Shown: positions 22,690-33,092 of the stretch, piece by piece
How positions within the stretch are numbered: position 1 is the stretch's first letter
How the letters are laid out: every line of letters starts with the position of its first letter
NCBI RefSeq assembly: GCF_031143425.1
Contig: NC_090442.1
Span: 429,739,776-429,803,775, forward strand
Direction of reading: 5' to 3'
Source of the DNA: Pleurodeles waltl
Taxonomy: Eukaryota > Chordata > Amphibia > Caudata > Salamandridae
DNA length: 64,000 nucleotides
Program-made: the position numbers and the translations under genes
The notes under the pieces: generated by a model
The model's input: only the letters and a program-made list of their open reading frames with translations
What the model was told of the DNA's origin: nothing
The model's database searches: none

Positions 22690-24078
22690 ACTTGTTTCTT
22701 TTACAGATCATACTACAGCTTGTTTTTGCCGTGAGTGTGCTGCGTGGTCTCTTTTTGGGCGTGTGTGTGTGGGGTCGGGAAAGACCTAACACCCTCAACC
22801 TCAACTTGATTGATCAACCACATCGGGCAACACCTGATGTGCATCTGAATGACAACATTTGGATTCATTAGGGGCAGACCGTGCTCAACAGATCCGACTT
22901 TTGTATGAGTGCCATGAAAAGCATTGTGGATGTTCTGTCAACGTGTTTGATTGCCATACCAACACCAACAAGCATCTTGTTAGAAATTTTCAATGCCACT
23001 AACCAGGATAATGATGTGCAAGAACATAACGTGGAAACCCACTTCTGTCCCTATGAGTATTGCAAAGACTGTCAGGAAACAACCGATGAAAAGTGGGACA
23101 ATCTCACTCAAATAATTACCTACAATATTACTACTGGTGACGTGTGTTACCATATGTCCTGAAATTCTCGTGAAATTGGAAAATGCATTCAATTCCGTTT
23201 GGAAATGAAACCATCAACCTCTCAAAACTTAGTGGGAACACAGAGTTTTGTGCTTTTCCCGAACGCAGAAATATTGCAAAAATATGTCAAATCACATGGC
23301 TTGTCATCATCTAGTGACTGCTGCCAGTCACATTAAAAATGTCAAGTTGCCAGTTGTCTATCTATTTGCGTGTGGAAACCTTACTTTTACCTACATTCCA
23401 GCTAACATAACAGGCAGGCCGTGTACTTTCACATGCTCGGGTCTCATGATGTTTTCATCTAACTCTATAGCTACTCATTATCCTGGAGACATTAAGCAAT
23501 TAGATGAAAATTGTGACTCAGATATTCAATTATTATCCCAATCAGAGTATCTAAGCTTAAGGTTTTCTATTGTAGGTGTGCCTAGTTTAGCTGTACACAA
23601 TACTAGGATGATTAATAAGCTAGCATGTCTAATAGTAAAAAATATGAATCATACTTCTAATGCTCTATGTGAATTTTTATTAGAAATGCATGGTACTAGA
23701 AAAACTACATTACAAAACAGGACTGCTATAGACTACCTTTTGCTAAAACATAATCATGCCTGTTCGGATTTTGAAGGCATGTGTTGTTTTAATGTTTCTG
23801 ACCACTCTAAATCTATCCAAGCCCACATTGATACACTTCATACATTAGTGAAAGGGGTAAAACAGGATATGGATCAGGGATGGTGGGACTGGTTGTTTCA
23901 GTGGTTACCTGATTTTAGACAATTATGCAAAGTTTTGGGTGGAATTTTTGTAGTATTAGCTCTTAGTATATCATTATGTTGCTGTATACAGTGTATTCCT
24001 AATCTGCTTGCAATGTTTAGACTGAAAAAATGGATTTTAAACCTATATGCTACACAAGTCATTGGTCAAAGGGCAGAA
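22690..24078 (+). pseudogene. Retroviral env remnant (gamma-type, CX6CC)
   Basis: A splice-acceptor-like pyrimidine tract and AG at about 22690-22706 is followed by a hydrophobic leader-like stretch (about 22706-22775). The surface-subunit region is split into 22881-23162 and the frame from 23248, with several N-glycosylation sequons. The transmembrane subunit includes the conserved immunosuppressive-type block beginning LQNRTAIDYLL, a CX6CC motif (CSDFEGMCC, about 23760-23787), and a hydrophobic anchor (about 23935-24010). Frameshifts and a stop at about 23160 inactivate it. CX6CC marks the gamma-type envelope, in which the two subunits are disulfide-linked. Confidence 0.8.
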
Positions 24079-24438
24079 TGTAGTGATATTTGTATTTTGA
24101 CCACTGACTTCGTGTCGCACCACTTTGCACTTGGCTTAGCTGTCCACATTCACATTAGTGATCGCCAGTTACAGACTCCATTTTGTATTCAGCTTATCTT
24201 TAGCTTCACTGCCACTTTAAGGGTACGAGTAGTTTTCCATACAAACATGTTATGCAATGTGTTTTCTATTCTGCATGTTCTTTTTCTCAATGATGAGCAA
24301 GGACACATCATCACCGAAGAGCTAGAACATAATAAGGAGGAGTCAGTCAGTCAGCACGATAAGGATGTACTAGACTGATGTTTATGGTACAGCAGGGAAT
24401 GGCTTAGGCTTGGGAGAGACACCTTTGGAAACTGGCCA
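24079..24438 (+). repeat. Truncated 3' LTR of the endogenous retrovirus
   Basis: It matches the 5' LTR from TGTAGTG to about GGAAACTGG. It is preceded by a short purine-rich tract (AAAGGGCAGAA) that could be the plus-strand primer. Similarity ends abruptly at satellite DNA. The chance reading of the env frame into the LTR (to 24378) is not regarded as coding. Confidence 0.85.
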
Positions 24439-24960
24439 CTTCACTCTGCACCACTCTATGCCGCTCTACTGTACACCACTGCACTCTACTCTGCAACACT
24501 CCACTCTACTCTGCGCCAGTCTACTCTCTTGTCTATTGTGCATCACTCTAATCTAAGCCACTGCATTCTATGACACTGCATTGTAAGCTGCTGCATTCAA
24601 TGCCACTGCACACTATGCCACACTATGCCACTATACTCTGTGAACACTCTATGCCAATGCACTTTACACCAGTCCTCTCTACTTCTAATTTGTGCCACTC
24701 TAGTGTATGCCACTCTACACGACTCCACACTATGCCATTCCAATATATAACACTCTCTGCCACTCCACTCTACAACACTCTACTCCACTCTTCACCATTT
24801 CACTCTATAAACAGTCCATGCCATGCTCTAACCTTTACCCATGCTAAACAGCAGCCAGGCTGGTGAAGAACATGGCTAAAACACATTTGCCAAGCAAATT
24901 GCTCTTGCACTGGTGAGACCTACTGGCTTTGCCAATGCTTGTTTTGTGTCTGAGAATAAA
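24439..24960. repeat. CACTCTATGCCACTG-type satellite and flanking repeat
   Basis: An irregular array of about 15-base units (CACTCTATGCCACTG, CACTCTACACCACTC and variants) to about 24845. It is followed by a segment (GGCTAAAACACAT..., GGCTTTGCCAATGCTTGTTT) that is also found at about 47265-47340 inside the hAT element. It therefore looks like a fragment of that hAT family joined to the broken LTR. Confidence 0.8.
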
Positions 24961-26070
24961 TTTACCAATTGGAATTAAAGAGGAAAATTACTCTTTTGGG
25001 ATCACCCCCTTTTTTTATTTCTGCTTGAAGGATCAGTACAAAACTTTTCACGAACCAGCCAAAGTGGATGAACATTTTGTTTTGTGCAGATTTGTAAAAC
25101 GCCTCCAACTTTTTTAAACAAACAAAAACATACCTTTCCTATAGAAATCCTAACCGGCTTCTGAATTTACCAAACTTGCCATGTTGATGGTTTCAAAAAA
25201 GCTTAATTATCACTAAATATTTCGATTTTGGTGTTCTAGGTTTAAATTGACCCCAATTATTATATTTAGCCTTGAGCTTAGAGGCTTACTGAGTTGGCTT
25301 ACTTGTCACTTGGTTTTGGGTTTGATTTAGACTAAATGGAAAACATTTGTGAGGCTGGCTTCTACTAATTCTTTCATACCCAAAATAAATATTCAGGTTC
25401 AAAAGCAAATTCCATTTTCTATCGAAGGAATCTATAACTCCGTTTAGTGATGGCCTCTAATGTCCACTGAAGCTATTGATCTTTTCTTCATCCCGTTCAG
25501 CTGCTTTAAATAACTAAAGTATGCATATCAATGTGGTAGATTAGAAGGAATGTGCTTTGTGTGCTGCCGCTTCTAGCACAACCAATGCTTCTGCTTTGCT
25601 GAGAACATATAATCATTCTCTCTCAAATGCTGCACAGTTTATAGCAGAGCACTTGCGCAAGTACAAGAATTAAGATTTGTTGAAGGTCTTATTAAAGGAT
25701 TGCTTGTCTTCAATCAGAGGCAAAGGCAAGTTTAAATTCCATGAGCGTTTGGAGTGGAAGCTGAACCGTGACAGGTAACACATTATAATTTAGTGATCTT
25801 TAAAAAGGTGGGTTTTCAACTCTTTCCTAAATTGCAACAGTGTTATGGCAGAACTGGATACAGGAATGTTGTTCCAGGTACCTCGGCATAGATATAAAAG
25901 GATTGGAGTCATGTTTTCTCTTGTGTTCTGGTACAGGTGTGCAGTGAACCACCAAAAAAGTGTGAGCTTTTCTGTAAGATGAGTGGGGTGCTGGTTCTGA
26001 AGGCCTTGTAAATGATGTTAATAGCTTTGATGATGGTGTGGGCTGACAATGGGAGTCAATCGCTTCCCGT

Positions 26071-26107
<37 letters not shown>

Positions 26108-26363
26108 GTGTGTGTGTGTGTGTGGTTATGTGATCCTGGATGAGACATGCTGCAGCATGCAGGATGCACTGAAGGGGTGCCAATGTGGATTCTGAGACAC
26201 CATGGATTAGGGCATTATGTCATCCACATTCAGGAGTACAAAGGATTGAACAGCAGTGGGACTCAAGTTTTCAGGATGTACACAGGTCTCCTTACTGTAC
26301 ATATGATTGCAATATTAGCTCACCTAGCAATTCATAGAAAACTTACCACTCTTAGACACTTAC
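24961..26363. other. AT-rich noncoding DNA, downstream of the last recognised cadherin exon
   Basis: I see no gene, LTR or terminal repeat in this stretch apart from the GT microsatellite. Further cadherin exons are expected on the minus strand beyond 26364 (the stalk, membrane anchor and tail), but none could be recognised here. Confidence 0.5.
26072..26124. repeat. (GT)n microsatellite
   Basis: A nearly perfect GT run of about 53 bases with one break (GTTG). Confidence 0.95.
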
Positions 26364-26617
26364 TGGTATTGCAGATGTTACGGAGGGTTTAGTTGGCATT
26401 GTTGTTGTCCAGGAAGTTACATGTACTATCACGGTTGCTGTGGTGGTCAGCTGTAAAGCTGTATTTCCTCCCTGTTCATCAGTCACTTCTATCAGTAGCT
26501 GAAATACTGTGGGATCTTGAATTCCCTCAAATAAATTGTACTGGAAATTCTGTCTTGTGGCAAGGAAAGGGGGGCCATTTTCTGTTCGCAGCAGTGTGAA
26601 TCGATGGATACCATTTC
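26364..26617 (-). CDS. Cadherin-related protein, exon encoding the end of a cadherin repeat and stalk start
   Basis: The exon is 254 bp, with acceptor TTTTCTAG at 26618 and donor GTAAGT at 26363 (minus strand). It begins with two bases that complete the Gly codon started in the exon at 40378-40519, so the phases agree. The encoded text runs from RFTLLRTENGPP through FQLLIEVTDEQGG to TATVIVHV, the second half of an extracellular cadherin repeat, and then WTTTMPTKPSVTSAIP, a Thr/Pro-rich juxtamembrane stalk. Cadherin repeats mediate calcium-dependent adhesion at the cell surface. The absence of another calcium linker after this repeat indicates that it is the last, membrane-proximal repeat. Closest in style to CDHR3/CDHR4-type proteins, but the exact orthologue is not settled. 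Confidence 0.7.
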
Positions 26618-27787
26618 CTAGAAAATTATTAACAGTGAAAAAGAGTAACTATTTCCAAATATCATGTTTCAGACTCTCATTGTACCATATTTTAAGAATA
26701 ATATTTTATGGCGAATCCTGGAACTTCCAAAGGAACTTCCAAATGAGTATACGTGCCTGATCTCAGCAGACTGTACCCTGAAAACATCCTGAGCTTCATT
26801 GTATTACAATGCAACAAAATTATTAAAAAGTGAAAACTATGTCCTGTAGATAGACTACGAGCTGGACTCGACATTCTGGGATGAAATTGTGTTGTGGCTT
26901 GTGGGGGTATTTTGCTGTAAAGCCCATCTGCTAAAACCACCTGAGAGAAGCACAGTTATTACGAGAATGTACCTGCACTATTGGAATTATGACATCTGGG
27001 GGAACACTGCAGAACTCATTACTGCGAATAACAATTTGTCTCAAAATGAGGACCATAATAGAGTAAAAATTAAAAAAGAAGGGATAAAGAGAAAAAATGA
27101 CCATTTGCATGTTGCCAGAGTAGAGGAGGCAAAATGATGTTTGCAGTCCCCACACGCCAGCAGGAGCAACTGAACCCACCATGCAATAACATATGCCCAT
27201 AGGGGTTTGGAAAGGTTAAGTAGCGTTTTCTCATAACTTGGCTCAAAGCACATACTTTAGAGATTACCCCCCTTTCTGTTTAAAGCTATACCTGTACTGG
27301 TGTTATGGAGTAGCAGCAGGGTACATCATGGAAGGTGCTGGAATCGTAAAGAACTATCTGCAAAGTTCTGTGCCTTCAGATGAGTTTGAAGGAACTCGGG
27401 TCTTGAACTCAGTATCGGGAATAGTTGAGCCATGGATGATTTCTACTCAAGCCTGCTATCAAGAGCTTTCCTCTACTGTGACTTCATATGCCACAGGTCC
27501 TCATTTCAGCCTCCAAATCAAACTGTTAGCTTTCACAGGTGTTTTAGTGCTGTCACTTTTTGTTGAACTATTGCAGTGTCAACAGCTACACCTCATGGCA
27601 CCAGTTGGAGCTATGTTGTAGTATGGGTGAATAAGGGGAGCAGTGTTACTGGTGGAAGGGTCTGTGGGGATGGCAATCTGTAAAAACAAGTACCTGCAAA
27701 ATCAAATGGTGATGATTGTAAGAACTGTAAGGTTGCACTCGATTAAAACAATTAGCCCATTAGCCTTAAAATCACTGTAAGTGTAGC
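26618..27787. other. Intronic DNA left of element X copy 2
   Basis: Part of the 13.8-kb intron between cadherin exons. A stretch around 26965-27015 has exon-like splice words but is not needed by the phase-matched exon pair. No repeat boundary is recognised. Confidence 0.5.
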
Positions 27788-27940
27788 TGTGGGAAATTGG
27801 GTTGATGGTTGAGTGGGATGAAACTCTACTCAAGCAATAATCACAATTATAGTCAAGTGAAAGACAAGCAGATCCTAAATTAACTCGTGCTTAAGCTTCT
27901 GGTAGCTTGCCACACAAGCAGTCAGGCTTAACATAGAGGC

Positions 27941-28190
27941 TGTAGTATTTGTTTCTTAAGATAGTGTTTATTTTTTAAGTGTACTGGTAATGGTATGTTC
28001 CATCCTCCCCTGCCCTGGCACAATGTTATATCTTGGAATGTGAAGGGATTCTTGAGAGAGCAGTTGGAGTAGAGAGGTGGCTGTGCCAGGTGTGGCTGGA
28101 GTTCCTGGATACTATTCCTGTAAATAAATAAGTGAGTTATTTCTACAGGATTTTTGATCTTCTTATTTTTATGATACAAAGAATACTACA
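27941..28190 (+). repeat. 5' LTR of the young gypsy element (250 bp)
   Basis: It differs from the 3' LTR at two positions near its start (TTTG against TTAG; TTTTTT against TTTATT). It is otherwise identical as far as I can compare by eye. Confidence 0.95.
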
Positions 28191-28977
28191 ATTTGGCGAC
28201 GAGGATGGGATCTTTGGATTCTTTGTTGCCCAGGAACTTCAACACATCGTTTGATTTTAAAACGGTTCGTTTTTTGGATAAGAAAGGTACTGTTACTTTT
28301 GGTTTATTCCTTGTTCCGTCTCTCTCATCTTGTTCGCGAAGTTAAACACTTCGTATATGTTTTGTTTGGATTAAAAATACCTCTTCGGAGACGGACACGG
28401 ACTCAGTTGTTCTGTTGCCAAGCAACGTATAAGAACCTCGAGCTGCCTCGCGTCTGTGATTTCCTTGTGTTTACACTTGGAAATCGGACTCAGCTGTTAT
28501 ATTGCCAAGTAACGTACTGTGCCATTGAAGCCTTGAGCTGCCTCGCGCTTTTGATTTTCTCGTGTTTCACGTGGAATGTCATAGCGTTTCGTTGTAACAT
28601 TATTTCTTTGATCTTGGCCCAGCTTGGCTCGCGTTTCTTGCTTGGAAAGTAAAGCGTTTTACGCTAATCTACTTGTCTTGGTGCTGTTTTTTTTCTTTTC
28701 CTCATGCTTCTTATTTAGCAATTATAGAGCGTTTTGAGAATCTCACTCCAAGGAATACTGTTGCCCTAGAAATTGTTTTTTTACATTTCAAGTACTACAG
28801 TGCCATGGAATATCATTTGGTTCGTGCTGTACATTTCAAGTGCATCAGGCATTAGAAATTGTTTTTCATCAAGATTTTCATTGTTGGCACTTTATTGAAC
28901 CATTTTTGGGGCACAATAGAAAGTTACATTTGCTATTCAATTAATAAAGAAAATTTTAAGGACAGATTTCTTCAGTT
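28191..28977 (+). other. Leader of the young gypsy element
   Basis: About 790 bases between the 5' LTR and the first ATG of the gag-pol frame, beginning with the probable primer-binding site. It contains two similar blocks near 28400 and 28490 (GAGCTGCCTCGCG in each). No protein is supported here. Confidence 0.6.
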
Positions 28978-31900
28978 ATGCAAAATATTTCTCCTCCTCC
29001 GTTTTTTCTATCGGTCCCTGGAGAACCACCAATTCCATGGAACAAATGGAAAAAAGTGTTTTTAACCTACCTCCGTGTTTGTGGCAGCAATTTATCAGCG
29101 GAGAGGAAAGCATCTCTTCTTCAACACTGTCTTGGAGCGGAAGGGCAAGAGATTTTAGAAACTTTACCTTCAATCTCTTCTTCTGATGGCGCAGAAGGAG
29201 ATTCTACTGGTAATGAATTGGAGATCTGCTTGCTTAAATTGGATAAACATTATTTACCTAAGGTTTCTATTGTTCTACAGAGATATTACTTTGGAAAGTG
29301 CAAGTAGAATGACGATGAAACTGTTGAAGAATTTGTGACGAATTTACGAAAGTTAGCAGCTCAGTGCAATTTTGCTGGAACACTTGAAGATCGTATTCGT
29401 GATCAAATAATGCTGGAATGCAAGAGTGACAAGATTAGGGAAGCATTATGGTCGAAAAATGATCCTACTTTGGAGGAAGTTTTGGCAATTGCAAAACAGG
29501 TTGAGCACTCAGAAATGTGCATGGATGATCTAAAGAAATCTAAGGGGATGTTAACTACTGTTCAATCTCTGACTTATAAGACTAAAGAACTTAAGAAATC
29601 CAAGTTAAATTGTTTTAGGTGTGGGTCTGTTTCTCATTTGGCCAACTGCAAAGAATGTCCAGCTGTTGGTGTGATATGCAACAAATGCAAGAAGAAGGGA
29701 CACTTTGCTAAGTATTGTAGGTCTGGGACTAAACTTATAATGAAAGTTAGTGAAGTTGAATGTGATGATAATAACCATGACTTCATTTTACAGGTGATCA
29801 ATGATGTCAATTGTGTTTCTAAGGGGTTTTGTGATTATCCATCTGATTTTGTGGATGTGAATGGTGTGAGGATACAAATGATGATGGACTCGGGAGCAAA
29901 ACTAACTTTAGTTTCTGTCACAGATTTTGAAAATGTATTTCAAGGAAATGTGTCTCTAGAAAGTCCTGATTTTACGCCTTATGGTTACGGTGGAAAACCT
30001 ATTGATTTAAAGGGATATTTTAATGCTTCAATAGTGTTTAAAGGAAACAAAATTGATGGGAAGGTTTATGTTCCAGTTGTAGGAGACACTATCTTAAGTT
30101 GGCCGCATCAGAAATTATTAGGTATCACTCTTAATCCAAATGGGGTACCTCAAGTTCAAGTACAAAAAGTGTGTGATTTTGGGGAAGTGTTGATGAATGA
30201 ATTTCCAAATGTTTTTAGTTCTAATGTGGGATGTATTAAAGGTTATAAGCATCGCATAGTGTTAAGAGATGGAGCTTTACCTGTTGCATGTAAAGCTAGG
30301 AACATTCCTTTTAGTTTGAGAGATAAAGTTAAGAGTGAGATTCAGAATTTGAAGTCTCAAGGAATAATTGAAGATGTGGAAGCTGCCCAATGGATTGCGC
30401 CTATAGTCGTAGCTTTAAAAAAAAATGGTGATATCAGGTTGTGTGTGGATTTGCGCAATTTGAACAAAGCGGTTATTGAGGATAGATTTCCATTACCTAA
30501 CATCACAGAAATGGTAGGGTCTTTAGGTAAGGCAAAGTATTTTACTACTCTAGATTTAAGTTCTGCCTATCATCAGGTGCAGTTATGTGAGCAATCCAAA
30601 TTGTTAACATCTTTTATAACCCCTTTTGGGGTGTATAAGTTTAACCGGATGCCTTTTGGTCTTTGCTCAGCAGCATCTGTTTTTCAAAGAATCATGTCTG
30701 ATATATTGGGAAATACGGCTAATGTGAAGTTTTTCCAGGATGATGTGCTAATCTATACGGACACATTGGAACAACACAAAGAGAGAGTGAGAGCAGTTTT
30801 GAAGATTTTTTAAACTAAAGGAATAACTCTTAAAAGTGATAAATGTAAATTTTTTAGGTCTGATATTACGTATCTAGGTCATATAATTTCTGGTAGTGGT
30901 GTGAAACCTAAGGATGATTTGGTGAAGACTATAATCAATTTGTCTACACCTAAGAAGAGAGAAGATGTTCAAGTCTTTCTTGGGATGGCTGAGTATTATG
31001 CAAGATTTATTCCCAACTTTGCTAGGAGATCTGACTCCATTAGAAGGTTACTTAGAAAAGGTGTGATGTTTGATTGGTCTGAAGACTGTCAAAATGAATT
31101 TTTGGATCTTAAACAGGGTTTATCTTCTGCTCAATCTTTAAGTAGTTTTCTTCCGAGTTTGCCGTGTTGCATTATAACTGATGCTTCAGACAAAGGCTTA
31201 GGTTGTGTTCTTAAACAGGTGGTTGATGGAAAAGAGAGTATAATTGCTTTTGCTTCACGTGGATTGCGAGATGCTGAACATAGGTACTCTACCATAGAGA
31301 AAGAAGCTTTGGCAATATATTGGGCTATTAAGAAATTTAAACAGTTTCTTTGGGGAAGAAGTTTCACATGTCAAACTGATCATAAACCCTTGCGAGAAAT
31401 TTTTGAGAAAAAAGGTTTAGACAATGTTTCTTCTAGAATCTGTAAGTGGGTTGTAGGATTACAAGATTTTCACTTCTCAATTAAGTATGTCCCTGGATGT
31501 GAAAACAAAACTGCTGATTGTCTATCCAGATTGGGAGTTGAGAATTTGGATGTTGGAGAGAAAGATGATTCTTGGTGGATTGATGATGAGGTCAGGGTAT
31601 GTAGTGTGACGGATGGTTGTATATCTGAAGATGAATGGTTGCATGAATTGAACGAGGATAAAGAATTATTAGAGATCAGGGATTTGTTGTTGTCTGGGAT
31701 GAATTGGATAGATTCAGAAAGTAAAAATATGTCATTTAAGAAAATTTGGGATGAACTTTCTGTTCAGAATGGAGTAGTTTTGAGAGGTTCCAAGTTGATT
31801 CCTCCTCTTAAGCTTCGACAACGTTTAGTTGACCTGGCTCATTCTGGTCACCATGGAATATGTAAGACTAAAGAAAGAATGCGTGGTGTATATTGGTGGC

Positions 31901-32793
31901 CTGGTATGGATCTAGTGTTGGAGAGAAAGGTCAGAGACTGTGTTGAGTGTAAAATTACAGACAAGTCCTTGAAGGTCAGGACACAACCCATGGAGTTGAA
32001 AGAGATTCCTAAGGAAGTTTGGGAAGAGGTTTGCATTGATATAATGGGGCCTATTAGTTGCGGAAGTGTTGCTAAATATGTTGTGGTACTGATGGATGGT
32101 TTGTCACGTTGGCCAGAAGTGTTAATAACTTCAGAAATAACGTCTTTGGTTGTCATTAAATTTCTTTCTAAAGTATTTGCAAGGGAAGGAAATCCTAAAT
32201 TTATTCTGTCAGATAATGGGGTCCAATTTACCTCTAAGTTGCTGAAAGAATTTTTGAAATCTAGAGGGATTGTGCATAAAAAAACAGCATTATGTCATCC
32301 TGAGTCTAATGGAATGGTTGAACGTTTCAACAGAACTCTAAAGGAAACCATTCAGTTAGCTAAACATTTGGGTACAAATTGGGAGAAGTCAGTGTTGTCT
32401 AAAGTTGTAGACTATAGGCTTACGCCTCATTCTAGCACGGGTCTATCACCGTTTGTATTGTTCAAAAAACGGATACCTCACACAATGATTTACCCTCCTT
32501 GGGTCAAAGAATATGTTGCAGAACAGTTCAATTATGAAGAGCAGAAAGATGTTGCTCTGAAGAAGAATGCGTATCTTCAAAAGAGAAGAAAAAGAGTGTT
32601 TGATGCTCGCAATTCTGTCAAACATATAGCTGTAAAAGTGGGTGATTCTGTCAAAGTGAGATTACCTGGTAAGTTTCATAGTGGACAATCTCATTACAGT
32701 AATGTATTCAAAGTGATTAAGGTTTTCAGAAAAGCTGTAAAGCTAGATGATGGTCGTATTTGGAATGTAAGTAGAATTGTCAAAATATCATAA
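28978..32793 (+). pseudogene. gag-pol of the young gypsy element, interrupted only by two stop codons
   Basis: One reading frame of about 1270 codons runs from the ATG at 28978 to TAA at 32793. TAG at 29305-29307 and TAA at 30811-30813 are the only interruptions, with no frameshift. Domains in order: gag with a helical capsid-like region; two zinc knuckles (CFRCGSVSHLANC and CNKCKKKGHFAKYC, about 29611-29720); protease with MDSGAKLTL (about 29887); RT (about 30290-30860) with the catalytic box FQDD at about 30733; RNase H with TDASDKGLG (about 31177); integrase with the HHCC zinc region (GHHGICKTKERM...CVEC, from 31840), IDIMGPI, LSDNGVQF and HPESNGMVERF. The second stop falls in the RT after the FQDD box. 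It is a recently dead copy. Confidence 0.9.
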
Positions 32794-32842
32794 TGTATAA
32801 ATGTATTTATTCCTTTTGTTTTATTTGTTAGAAGGGAGATAG

Positions 32843-33092
32843 TGTAGTATTAGTTTCTTAAGATAGTGTTTATTTATTAAGTGTACTGGTAATGGTATGT
32901 TCCATCCTCCCCTGCCCTGGCACAATGTTATATCTTGGAATGTGAAGGGATTCTTGAGAGAGCAGTTGGAGTAGAGAGGTGGCTGTGCCAGGTGTGGCTG
33001 GAGTTCCTGGATACTATTCCTGTAAATAAATAAGTGAGTTATTTCTACAGGATTTTTGATCTTCTTATTTTTATGATACAAAGAATACTACA
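32843..33092 (+). repeat. 3' LTR of the young gypsy element (250 bp)
   Basis: Same length as the 5' LTR. It begins immediately after the purine-rich tract at about 32830-32842 and ends with AATACTACA before the GAGGC duplication. Confidence 0.95.

Larger units (their letters stand above)
7201..24438 (+). mobile_element. Decayed endogenous retrovirus (LTR-gag-pro-pol-dUTPase-env-partial LTR)
   Basis: Sequences starting TGTAGTGATATTTGTATTTTG occur at 7201 and 24079 and stay alike for about 350 bases, so they are the two LTRs. Between them, in retroviral order on the plus strand, lie gag, protease, reverse transcriptase, RNase H, integrase, dUTPase and env. Three later insertions (7732-8707, 12049-14778, 16265-22071) account for about 9.5 kb. 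Stops and frameshifts are found in every gene, so the provirus is inactive. The 3' LTR stops at about 24438, where satellite DNA begins. The left flank gives no usable target duplication. Confidence 0.85.
27941..33092 (+). mobile_element. Young Ty3/gypsy retrotransposon (5152 bp)
   Basis: Two 250-bp LTRs (TGTAGTATT...AATACTACA) flank a single long frame. The 5-bp duplication GAGGC surrounds it (27936-27940, 33093-33097). After the 5' LTR comes TTTGGCGACGAGGATGGG, the probable primer-binding site; before the 3' LTR is a purine tract (AGAAGGGAGATAG). The LTRs differ at only two positions by my reading. No chromodomain and no envelope are seen. The two zinc knuckles and RT style point to a mag-like lineage, which is an inference. 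Confidence 0.92.

Noticed and set aside
24079..24378. Env reading frame extending into the 3' LTR
   Set aside because: The hydrophobic anchor and tail end before the LTR; the same LTR sequence at 7201 is not coding, so the extension is fortuitous.
26965..27015. Possible 49-bp cadherin exon on the minus strand (acceptor ATTCGCAG, donor GTACAT)
   Set aside because: The exons at 40378-40519 and 26364-26617 already join in phase and in protein sense, so an extra exon between them would disrupt the repeat; the donor is also weak.
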